A stretch of 64,000 nt of DNA from an uncultured Opitutia bacterium. GTDB lineage: Bacteria > Verrucomicrobiota > Verrucomicrobiia > Opitutales > Opitutaceae. The notes below the pieces were generated by a model. The model did no database searches and was not told where the DNA came from. It worked only from the letters and a program-made list of their open reading frames with translations. Each line of letters starts with the position of its first letter. Within the stretch, counting starts at the first letter, position 1. Shown here in pieces: positions 49,913 to 57,836 of the stretch. The translations under genes and the position numbers were made by a program. Location of the stretch: positions 83,856 to 147,855 of the forward strand of contig CAIQKV010000078.1 of the NCBI GenBank assembly GCA_903872505.1, in the 5' to 3' direction.

Positions 49913-50860
49913 ATGCCCGCCCCTGCTCCCACCATCGCCGTCGTCGTCCCCGTGTTCAACGAGCAGGCCGTGCTGCCCGAGCTCTGCACGCGGCTGGCGG
50001 CCCTGTTCGACGCCACCCCCGCCTGCCGCTGGCGCGCCGTGCTCGTGGATGACGGCAGCCGCGACCATTCCGCGGCGCTCATCCGGGCGCGGGCCGCGGA
50101 CGACCCGCGGTTCGAACTCGTCGAGCTTTCGCGCAACTTCGGCTTCCAGGCCGCCCTCGCCGCCGGCCTCGCGCACGCGCGGGGCGCCGACGCTGTGGTG
50201 ACGATGGATGCCGACCTGCAGGACCCGCCCGAGGTCATCCCGGCGCTCGTGGCCGCCTGGCGGGACGGCGCCGAGGTGGTGCGCGCCACCCGCCGCACCC
50301 GCGCCGAGACCGGCCTGCGCCGCCTGGGCTTTGATTTCTTCCACAAGCTCTTTGGCTCGCTGTCCGACTATCCGGTCGAGCCGAACAGCGGCACCTTCGG
50401 GCTGCTGGGCCGCGATGCGGTCGAGGCGTTTCACCAGCTGCCCGAGCGCAACCGGTTCTTCCCCGGCCTGCGCGCGTGGATCGGGTTCCCGGTGGCCAGC
50501 GTGCCCTATGACCGGCGGGAGCGCGCCGCCGGCGTGCCGCAGCAGACGTTCCGCCGGCTGGTGCGCTACGCGCTCGACGGCGTGTTCAGCTTCTCGCACC
50601 TGCCGCTGCGCCTGCTGACCTACGCGGGGATTTTCACCGGTGCGACCGGCTTCTGCCTCGGCCTCTACTACGTCGTGAAACGCCTGATCAACATCGAGAC
50701 CGCGCCGACCGGTTTCACGACGCTGGCGGCCCTCGTGCTCTTCCTCGGCGGCGTGCAGCTCATCGCCATCGGCGTGCTGGGCGAGTACCTCGGCCGCATC
50801 TACGACGAGGTGAAGCACCGCCCGATCTACCTCGTGAAGCCGCCCCGCGCGCGCGGCTGA
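49913..50860 (+). CDS. GtrB/ArnC-like polyprenyl-phosphate GT2 with two C-terminal helices
   Basis: This encodes 315 residues. GT2 domain: IAVVVPVFNEQAVLPELCTR, AVLVDDGSRDHSAALI, LSRNFGFQAALAAGLAHARG, VVTMDADLQDPPEVIPALVA (DAD site) and PVEPNSGTFGLLGRDAV. After RRERAAGVPQQTFRRL two membrane helices follow (about 235-260 and 270-295), ending GEYLGRIYDEVKHRPIYLV. This is the GtrB/ArnC/YkcC build: an enzyme that makes undecaprenyl-phosphate sugars at the inner leaflet. It lies between two paralogous GT-C genes and three bases before the second, which suggests it supplies their donor. Confidence 0.93.
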   Translation: MPAPAPTIAVVVPVFNEQAVLPELCTRLAALFDATPACRWRAVLVDDGSRDHSAALIRARAADDPRFELVELSRNFGFQAALAAGLAHARGADAVVTMDADLQDPPEVIPALVAAWRDGAEVVRATRRTRAETGLRRLGFDFFHKLFGSLSDYPVEPNSGTFGLLGRDAVEAFHQLPERNRFFPGLRAWIGFPVASVPYDRRERAAGVPQQTFRRLVRYALDGVFSFSHLPLRLLTYAGIFTGATGFCLGLYYVVKRLINIETAPTGFTTLAALVLFLGGVQLIAIGVLGEYLGRIYDEVKHRPIYLVKPPRARG

Positions 50861-50863
50861 GCC

Positions 50864-52759
50864 ATGGGCGGCACGCGGGCAACGCTGGTGGCGGGCGCGC
50901 TGCTCGCGCTGTTTGGCTGGATGGCCGCGAGCGTCTCGCGCGAGCACAGCACGACCGCCGACGAGATCTTCCACCTCACGGCCGGCTACAGCTACTGGCA
51001 GACGGGGGATTTCCGGCTCCAGCCGGAAAACGGCAACCTGCCGCAGCGCTGGGCCGCGCTGCCGCTGCTGGCGCAGGACCTGCGCTTCCCGCGGCGGGAC
51101 CAGCCGGCGTGGGACCACGCCGACGTCGCCGAGCTCGGCCAGCAGTTTTTTCACGAGTCGGGGAATGACCTGCCGCGGATGCTGGCGGCCTCGCGCGCGA
51201 TGATCGCCCTGCTGGGCGTTGCGGGCGGCGTGCTGGTCTTCCTCTGGTCGCGCTCGCTCTTCGGCCCCACCGGCGCGGTCGTGTCCACCGCGCTGTACGC
51301 CTTCTGCCCGCTGCTGCTGGCGCATGGCGGGCTGGCGACGAGCGACATGGCCGCGGCGCTGGGTTTCCTCGCCGCGACCCTCACCGGCTGGCGGCTGCTG
51401 CACCGCGTGACTGTCACGCGCGTGCTGCTCGCGGGCCTGGCGTGGGGCGGGCTCGCGCTGGCGAAGTTCTCCGCGCCGCTGTTCGCCGCGATGTTTGCCG
51501 TGATGGTGGTGCTGCGCCTGGCGCGCGGCGCCCCGCTGCCGGTGCACCTTGGTCCGCGCCACCGGCGGACGCGAGGGGCCCGCTCCCTTGGCGTGCTGGC
51601 CGCCGCCAGCGTGACGGCGCTGCTCATCGCGTGGGCGCTGATCTGGGCCGCCTATGGTTTCCGCTTCGAGGGGCTGCGCGGGCCCGGCGGCTACAACCAC
51701 GCGTGGGCGGACTACGGCGGCGGCCTCGCCGTGCGCGCGGCGGGCTGGGCGCGGGCGGCGCACCTGCTCCCGGACCCGTGGCTGCAGGGCTTCGCCCACA
51801 CGGCGCACTTTGCGGCGGGCCGGCCGGCGTTCTTCATGGGCGAATACGGCACGACCGGCTGGACGGCGTTTTTCCCGGTGGGTTTTGCGCTGAAGACCAC
51901 GCTCCCGGCCCTCGCGCTGCTCGCGCTGGCCGCCGGGGCGCTGGTGCGCACCGGCACGCGGCGGCGCTGGTACCGGCTCGCCCCGCTCGTGGTCTTCATC
52001 GCGATTTACGGCGCCGTCATGCTGACGAGCCGCCTGAACATCGGCGTGCGCCACCTGCTGCCGCTTTATCCGGTGCTCTACATCCTCGCCGGGGCGGTCG
52101 GGCGGCTGCCGCGACCGCGGTGGCTCGGCGCCGGGATCGCGCTGCTGCTCGGGTGGCACGCCGGGGCGTCGCTCGCGATCCGGCCGGACTACCTTGCCTA
52201 CTTCAACCCGCTGCTCGGCGGTCCGGCGCACGGCTACGAGCACTTCGTCGACAGCTCGCTCGACTGGGGCCAGGACCTGCCCGGCCTGAAACGCTGGCTC
52301 GACGCCCACGCCGCGGGTGAAAAGGTGTTCCTGTCCTACTTCGGCTCGGGCTCGCCGGCGCACGAGGGGATCGCCGCCACGCGGATCGCCGACGGTTATT
52401 TCGACCTGCGCACGCGCGAGGTGCTGCCAGAGATGACCGGCGGGATCTACTGCCTCAGCGCCACGATGTTTCAGCAGCCCTACACGCTCGTGCGCCACGG
52501 CTGGACGACCGCGCATGAGCAGCGCTACGCGGAACTGCGCGGCTGGGTGGACGCCTGGCGCGCGGGCCGCGACGCCACGCCGCGCGCCGCCGCCATCCAG
52601 CGCATGATCGAGCTGGAGCACCTGCGCTTCGGGCGGCTGTGCGCGGGGCTGCACGGCCGGGCGCCCGCGGCCGAGGTGGGCTACTCCATCCTGATTTTCC
52701 GGCTGACGGGGGCCGAAGTGCGGGCCTTGCTGGACGGGCCGCCCCCCTACGCCCGATGA
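50864..52759 (+). CDS. PMT/ArnT-like GT-C glycosyltransferase, paralogue 2
   Basis: This encodes 631 residues. It has the same plan as the gene at 47,863, with which long stretches are almost the same in DNA and protein: ALFGWMAASVSREHSTTADE, YEHFVDSSLDWGQDLPGLKR, LIFRLTGAEV against LIFRLTDAEV. It keeps the DE pair in loop 1, the LNIGVRHLLPLYPVLYI helix and the FLSYFGSGSP tail. Differences cluster in the middle helices and in the loop after FRFEGLRGPGGYNHAW, which is about 20 residues shorter than in paralogue 1, perhaps changing acceptor use. It overlaps paralogue 3 by 4 bases (ATGA). Confidence 0.78.
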   Translation: MGGTRATLVAGALLALFGWMAASVSREHSTTADEIFHLTAGYSYWQTGDFRLQPENGNLPQRWAALPLLAQDLRFPRRDQPAWDHADVAELGQQFFHESGNDLPRMLAASRAMIALLGVAGGVLVFLWSRSLFGPTGAVVSTALYAFCPLLLAHGGLATSDMAAALGFLAATLTGWRLLHRVTVTRVLLAGLAWGGLALAKFSAPLFAAMFAVMVVLRLARGAPLPVHLGPRHRRTRGARSLGVLAAASVTALLIAWALIWAAYGFRFEGLRGPGGYNHAWADYGGGLAVRAAGWARAAHLLPDPWLQGFAHTAHFAAGRPAFFMGEYGTTGWTAFFPVGFALKTTLPALALLALAAGALVRTGTRRRWYRLAPLVVFIAIYGAVMLTSRLNIGVRHLLPLYPVLYILAGAVGRLPRPRWLGAGIALLLGWHAGASLAIRPDYLAYFNPLLGGPAHGYEHFVDSSLDWGQDLPGLKRWLDAHAAGEKVFLSYFGSGSPAHEGIAATRIADGYFDLRTREVLPEMTGGIYCLSATMFQQPYTLVRHGWTTAHEQRYAELRGWVDAWRAGRDATPRAAAIQRMIELEHLRFGRLCAGLHGRAPAAEVGYSILIFRLTGAEVRALLDGPPPYAR

Positions 52760-54744
52760 ACGCCTCCCCCCGCCCCCCGTGGCTCTTTGCGCTCGTCGCC
52801 GCGCTGCTTGCGCTGCACTTCGCGCTCGCGGTCGGCAGCAAGCTGCAGGAAAGCACGACGTCGGACGAGATCGTGCACCTCACCGGGGGCTTCACGTTCG
52901 ACCATTTCGCCGACTACCGGCTGCACCCGGAGAACGGCATCCTGCCGCAGCGCGTCGCCGCTCTGCCGGCGGCCCTGATGGGCACGAAGTTTCCGCAGCT
53001 CGCCGGCAACCCGTACTGGCGCACGAGCGACGCCTGGGTGCTCGGCCACGAGTTTTTCTATGAGACGGGCGACGATCATTTCCCGCGGCTGATGGCGGGG
53101 CGCGCGCTGATCGCGCTGTTCAGCGTGGCGACGGGCGTGCTGGTGTTCTGCTGGACGCAGCGGCTGTTCGGCAACGCCGGCGCGCTGGTGGCGCTCGGGT
53201 TTTTCGTGTTTGAGCCGAGTTTTCTCGCGCACGGCGCGCTCGCGACCAGCGACGCGTGCATGACGTTCTGCATGCTGGCGAGCGTGGGCGCCTGGTGGCG
53301 GCATCTGCACGACGGCCGGGCCCGCTGGTGGTGGCTGAGCGCCGCGGCGTTCGGGCTGGCGTGCGTCGCGAAATACTCCGCGCCCCTGCTGCTGCCGATG
53401 TTCGTGGCGCTCGCGGCGATCCGCGCGGCGGCGGCCGGGCCGCTGGTGCTGCTCGGCCGCACCTGGACCACGCGCGGCGGCAAGTTCGGCGCCGCGGCGC
53501 TCTCCGCGCTGGGCCATGGCGCGGTGGCGGCCCTCGTCATCTGGGCGTTCTTCGGCTTCCGGTTTGCCGCGGCCAACCCGGCGCTGTTGCCCTTCGATCA
53601 TTTCATCCGGCCGTGGGAGTGGCTCGACGCCAACCTCGGCGCCCCGGGCCGGGTCATCCGCGCCCTCGCCGCGTGGCACGTGCTGCCCGAGGGCTACCTC
53701 TACGGGCTGGCCTACGTGCTGGAAACGGCGCAGGTCCGCTCGGCCTTCCTGAACGGCGAGTTCAGCACGACGGGCTGGCCGGGTTTCTTCGTCTATGCGT
53801 TTGCCTACAAGACCACCCTGCCGCTGCTGCTCGCGAGCGGCGCGGCGGCCGTGCTGCTCGTGCGGCGCTGGCGGGCCGAGTGGTACCGCTTCGCCCCGCT
53901 CGCGGTGCTGTTCGCCGTCTACTGGATTTTCTCGATCACGAGCCACCTGAACATCGGCCAGCGCCATATCCTGCCGACCTACCCGGTGCTGTTCATCGCC
54001 ACCGGCGCGCTGGGCGCGTGGCTGGCGGCCCGGCGCGCGGCGCTGGTCCTGGCCGTGGCGGCGCTGCTCGGCTGGCATGCGGTCGAGTCGGTGCGGGTCG
54101 CGCCGCACTACCTCGCCTACTTCAACCAGCTCGCCGGCGGCCCCGCGAACGGCCACCGCCACCTCGTGGACAGCTCGCTCGACTGGGGCCAGGACCTGCC
54201 GGGGCTGAAGGCATGGCTCGACGCGCACGCGGCGCCGGGCGAGCCGGTTTTCCTTTCCTACTTCGGCACGGGCGAACCGGACTACTACCACATCCGCGCG
54301 CAGCGGCTGCCGTTCGTGAACGGCTTCAAGCTCACCCAGCCGTGGGTGCCGCTGCGGCCCGGCGTGTACGCCATCAGCGCGACCATGCTGGAGCACGTCT
54401 ACAGTCCGATCCGCGGCCCGTGGACGCCCGCGTTGGAGAAGGAATACCAGTGGATGCGCGGCTATGAGCCGATTTTCGGGGCCTACTTCCAGGATCCGCA
54501 CCAACGCGCGGAACTCGACCGGCAGGCCACGCCCGCGAAGTGGCGGAGCGCGTGGACGCGCCACGATCTCCTGCGCTTCGCCCGCCTGTGCCACTACCTG
54601 CGGGTGCGGGCGCCGGACGCCAATATCGGGTACTCGATCCTGATCTACCGGCTGAACGCCGCGGAGATCGCCGCCGCGACGACCGGCTCGCTGGCCGACT
54701 GGCAGGCGCTCCTCGACCGCACCGTCAGTCGCGGCGCGCCGTGA
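52756..54744 (+). CDS. PMT/ArnT-like GT-C glycosyltransferase, paralogue 3
   Basis: This encodes 662 residues, starting at the ATG at 52756 in a 4-base overlap. It is a more distant member of the same set: loop 1 is KLQESTTSDEIVHLTGGFTF (DE pair kept), then GALATSDACMTFCMLASVG, YSAPLLLPMFVAL and HLNIGQRHILPTYPVLFI. The tail has LVDSSLDWGQDLPGLKAWLD and FLSYFGTGEPDYYHI. It lacks parts of the 47,863/50,864 identity and has a longer C terminus (WMRGYEPIFGAYFQDP). The gene ends by running 20 bases into the convergent gene at 54,725. Confidence 0.78.
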   Translation: MNASPRPPWLFALVAALLALHFALAVGSKLQESTTSDEIVHLTGGFTFDHFADYRLHPENGILPQRVAALPAALMGTKFPQLAGNPYWRTSDAWVLGHEFFYETGDDHFPRLMAGRALIALFSVATGVLVFCWTQRLFGNAGALVALGFFVFEPSFLAHGALATSDACMTFCMLASVGAWWRHLHDGRARWWWLSAAAFGLACVAKYSAPLLLPMFVALAAIRAAAAGPLVLLGRTWTTRGGKFGAAALSALGHGAVAALVIWAFFGFRFAAANPALLPFDHFIRPWEWLDANLGAPGRVIRALAAWHVLPEGYLYGLAYVLETAQVRSAFLNGEFSTTGWPGFFVYAFAYKTTLPLLLASGAAAVLLVRRWRAEWYRFAPLAVLFAVYWIFSITSHLNIGQRHILPTYPVLFIATGALGAWLAARRAALVLAVAALLGWHAVESVRVAPHYLAYFNQLAGGPANGHRHLVDSSLDWGQDLPGLKAWLDAHAAPGEPVFLSYFGTGEPDYYHIRAQRLPFVNGFKLTQPWVPLRPGVYAISATMLEHVYSPIRGPWTPALEKEYQWMRGYEPIFGAYFQDPHQRAELDRQATPAKWRSAWTRHDLLRFARLCHYLRVRAPDANIGYSILIYRLNAAEIAAATTGSLADWQALLDRTVSRGAP

Positions 54745-56542
54745 GGGCGCGCGCCCGGGCGGCGGCGGCCAGACGCGTTTCGCCGGCCGCGGCGAATTGA
54801 TCGGCCAGCAGCCCAAGCGCCACGACCCGCGCGCCGCTCGAGAGGTGTCCGCCGGCGTGCGCCTCGGCCCAGAGATAGCTGCCCAGCGCCGGTCGCGTCC
54901 GGCCGAGCCGCAGCCAGACCAGCGCAAGATTGTAGGCCGGGGCGTAGAACTCAGGCGCGCTGAGCCGCGCCAGCCGGAGCTGCTCCTCCGCCACCCGCAG
55001 GTCGCCGGCCCGCACCGCCGCCACGCCCAGCTGCTGGTGGAGAAACGTCACCGGCGGGGTCGCCGCCGGCGCGCCGGCGCCGGCAATCAGCGCCTGGAGC
55101 GCGGACGATTGCCGCAGCAGGCGGGCCCGGCCCGCGGCCAGCGCCCGGTCGGCGGGCAGCAGGGCAAGCCCCCGGTCATAACACGCCAGCGCGTCGGCCG
55201 GGTGGCCGCGGTTGTACAGCAGCTCCGCCGGACGCTCGAAACGCATGATGGGATAAACCTCCGGCGCGAGTCCCGCCGTGACGTGCTGGAGCAGCGTCGG
55301 CGCATCGCGCCACACCGCGCATTGCCGGACGCTGAGCCCGCCCAGCCAGGCGACGGCCAGCCCGCCGGCGGCCTGGGCCAGCACCCGCGCGCGGGCCGGG
55401 CGCAGCCGCAGCAGGCCCAGCACCAGGCCCGCCGCCAGCACCAGCTGGGTGAAGGCCGAATACCGGTCGCTGGGAAAATACGGTCGCTCCACAAATCCCA
55501 TCATCGGCAGGAGCACGCAGACATGCGCCAGCAGGAACCAACCGACGGTGCGGCGCGCCGCCGGCCAGGCCGCGCAGACGACGGTGGCGGTCCCCAGCAG
55601 CACCGCGCTGACGACGAACGGCGCCGCCCCCGGGTCAAAATCCACCAGCACCATGTTGTACAGCGTCAGTGGCGTCGGCCAGAAGGGGATCCACGCATAG
55701 TACACCCAGACGTAGGCGGCCTGCATCGCGCGGGCCAGCAGCGGCAACTCGGCCAGCGTCGGGACGGGGATGAACACCGCGTCGGCGCTCAGGCGGGAGG
55801 CCAGGTTGAGCCCGGCCGCCACCGCGGCGGGCACGAGGAACGGCAGCGCGATCCAGCCGGCGCGCCGCCAGTCATTCAGGCGCCAGAACGCCACCAGCGC
55901 GAACACCGGGGCGAAGCCAATCGCGACCGGATAGCTGAGCAGCGACGCCCCGTAACACAGCAGCGCCCCCAGCCGGACCCCCGGCGCGCCGGGGTTGCGC
56001 ACGAACAGGACCAGCGCGAGCAGCAGGAAAAACTCGGCCTGCCCGTAAAGCAGCGCGGACGCCCAGGCGACCGATTCCACGCGCAGCGGGTGCCACGCCC
56101 AGAACGCCGCGCCCAGAAATGCGCAGGCCACGCCCCAGGCGCGCGGCGCTGGACCGGCCCCGGGCTGGCTGGCCTCCACCAGCCGGCGCAGCAGGATGAA
56201 GAACAGCAGCGCGTTGACCGCGTGGAGCGCCAGGCCCGCGAGGTGATAGCCGGCGGGATTCAGGCCGGCGACCGAGAACACCGCGGAAAAACCCAGCCAG
56301 CCCAGCGGCATGCAGCGGCGCGCATAGCTCCAGTCGCCAAACGCCCACCGCACGCGTTCCAGCGAGAGCGGTCCCAGGTGCGGGTTGAAGAGGATGTTGC
56401 GGTCGTCATCGAACGACACGAACCCGAACTCCCCCACCCGCCAGTAAATCGCCGCGCAGCCCAGCACGAGCAGGGCGCCGAGCAGCCAGGGCAGGAACCG
56501 GGAATCGCCCGGGGCGGGTGCGGATGGGGCGGCGGGAGTCAT
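54725..56542 (-). CDS. TMTC-like membrane protein with short C-terminal TPR region
   Basis: This encodes 605 residues, starting at the ATG at 56542. About eleven membrane segments; loop 1 has GFVSFDDDRNILFNPHLGPL, the FxxDD pattern of TMTC-like GT-C proteins, then FWAWHPLRVESVAWASALLYG, the counterpart of WTVHPLQTEAVTYLSQRAE in the gene at 1978. FVERPYFPSDRYSAFTQL fits the third TMTC patch. The last 180 residues hold two or three TPR-like helices (LLYNRGHPADALACYDRGLAL, FYAPAYNLALVWLRLGRT). A protein or glycan O-glycosyltransferase role is inferred. The gene is last in the minus-strand GT-C run; its end overlaps paralogue 3 by 20 bases. Confidence 0.72.
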   Translation of the reverse strand: MTPAAPSAPAPGDSRFLPWLLGALLVLGCAAIYWRVGEFGFVSFDDDRNILFNPHLGPLSLERVRWAFGDWSYARRCMPLGWLGFSAVFSVAGLNPAGYHLAGLALHAVNALLFFILLRRLVEASQPGAGPAPRAWGVACAFLGAAFWAWHPLRVESVAWASALLYGQAEFFLLLALVLFVRNPGAPGVRLGALLCYGASLLSYPVAIGFAPVFALVAFWRLNDWRRAGWIALPFLVPAAVAAGLNLASRLSADAVFIPVPTLAELPLLARAMQAAYVWVYYAWIPFWPTPLTLYNMVLVDFDPGAAPFVVSAVLLGTATVVCAAWPAARRTVGWFLLAHVCVLLPMMGFVERPYFPSDRYSAFTQLVLAAGLVLGLLRLRPARARVLAQAAGGLAVAWLGGLSVRQCAVWRDAPTLLQHVTAGLAPEVYPIMRFERPAELLYNRGHPADALACYDRGLALLPADRALAAGRARLLRQSSALQALIAGAGAPAATPPVTFLHQQLGVAAVRAGDLRVAEEQLRLARLSAPEFYAPAYNLALVWLRLGRTRPALGSYLWAEAHAGGHLSSGARVVALGLLADQFAAAGETRLAAAARARALTARRD

Positions 56543-56555
56543 GGGCGGACGCAAC

Positions 56556-57836
56556 TCACGGCCGGGAGGAAAGCAGCGGGGCGAGGCCGCGGCGCGCAAA
56601 ATGCGTCAGGAAGACCAACAGGCACAGGAAGAACGCCCAGTCGGCCGGTTGCTCAACCAGGTAGGACCACTTGGCCAGGAGCAGGACGGTGGCGCCCGGC
56701 AGCACGCCGATCAGGCGGTTGAGGACGACACAGCAAAAGGGCGCCCACCAGAGCACGACCAGCAGCAGCCCCATCGTCCAACGCGCGAGCCGGCGCACAG
56801 GCGCGGGCGCGGCCAAGTCGCGCGGCAGCACCCACAGCCACGGCGCCAGCCAGATCGCGAAGACCCACCGGTAGCCAAAATTCACGCTGGTGAAGAAGCA
56901 GCCCGTGAGCAGCACCGCGCCGAGGATGAAATGCAGCCAGGCGGAACGCTGCTCCGGACCGGGTTCCCAATCCCCCAGCAGCCGGCCGGCCCAGCAACCG
57001 GCCACGGCCACCAAGCCGGCCGCGGCGCACACCAGCTTGGGAAGCCAACCCATCCAGCCCAGTTCGCGGAAGAAGCCCGTCGCCCCAAAGGTCAGCAACC
57101 CCTCGGGCTGGGGCGCCAGCGGACCGAAGGCCGCCAGGTCGCCCGCCACGCTGATCCCCGCCACCGCGAGGAGCAACGCGGTGAGGAACAGCCGGGGACG
57201 CAGTTCGTCCCGGTCCACCGCGGCCAGGAGGACCAAGGCCGCCGCGGCCGGGTAATATTTCAGCATGGCCGCCGCCGCGACCAGGAAGGGCGGCACCCAC
57301 CGGACCCACCGGCACCCGCTCAGCAGGCACGGCACCAGCGGCGCGAGCAGGATGAAAATCACGAGGTCGTTGTTGCCCCGGTCCACCGCCAGCACGACCG
57401 GCGACGAACAGAGCACCGCCGCATACCACCAAACCTGCCCCGGCGTGCGCGGCCGCAGGCGCGCCATCGCCGCGACCAGGAAGGTCCCGACCAGCCCGAG
57501 GCCCAGCCACAGGGTGTCGGCGCGGGTCAGGCCCAGGTCGCGCAGGTGCAGCCACCAGTGGGAGTAGACATGCGGCCGGTGGAAATAATCGAGCGGGTTC
57601 GGAGCATACGGGTCGAGCCCGCGGGCCAGGGCGTCGTTGGACGCCAGCAACGCAAACGTGTCGATGAACCACCCATCGTAGTGGTTAACGCCGAGGGAAA
57701 AATACAGGTCCGGATGGAGCGCGAAAAACCCGAAGTAGGCCGCCGCCAGCAGGCCGAGCAGCAGCCACCACCGCAGCGCGGGCCGGTCACTAACCGCGTG
57801 GTCCGGGACGGACGAGGTACGGCCGGTGTCTTTCAT
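56556..57836 (-). CDS. GT87/DUF2029-like membrane glycosyltransferase candidate
   Basis: This encodes 426 residues, starting at the ATG at 57836 within a 4-base overlap; the track start at 58148 reads the neighbour out of frame. About ten membrane segments. Loop 1 is VNHYDGWFIDTFALLAS and then ARGLDPYAPNP, the GxDPY pattern of GT87 (DUF2029) proteins. SSPVVLAVDRGNNDLVIFILL and AAMLKYYPAAAALVLLA match the other two GT87 patches (RGN and KxYP). GT87 includes polyprenyl-phosphate-mannose-using enzymes of mycobacteria. No soluble tail. Its donor would come from the GT2 genes in the facing operon. Confidence 0.75.
   Translation of the reverse strand: MKDTGRTSSVPDHAVSDRPALRWWLLLGLLAAAYFGFFALHPDLYFSLGVNHYDGWFIDTFALLASNDALARGLDPYAPNPLDYFHRPHVYSHWWLHLRDLGLTRADTLWLGLGLVGTFLVAAMARLRPRTPGQVWWYAAVLCSSPVVLAVDRGNNDLVIFILLAPLVPCLLSGCRWVRWVPPFLVAAAAMLKYYPAAAALVLLAAVDRDELRPRLFLTALLLAVAGISVAGDLAAFGPLAPQPEGLLTFGATGFFRELGWMGWLPKLVCAAAGLVAVAGCWAGRLLGDWEPGPEQRSAWLHFILGAVLLTGCFFTSVNFGYRWVFAIWLAPWLWVLPRDLAAPAPVRRLARWTMGLLLVVLWWAPFCCVVLNRLIGVLPGATVLLLAKWSYLVEQPADWAFFLCLLVFLTHFARRGLAPLLSSRP

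Noticed and set aside
47554-54927. Minus-strand ORFs of 930, 926 and 726 codons opposite the paralogous GT-C genes
   Set aside because: They mirror the three paralogues, so they also look alike to each other, but this is only the antisense of the real repeats. Gln/Arg/Glu/Ala-rich and without any fold signal.
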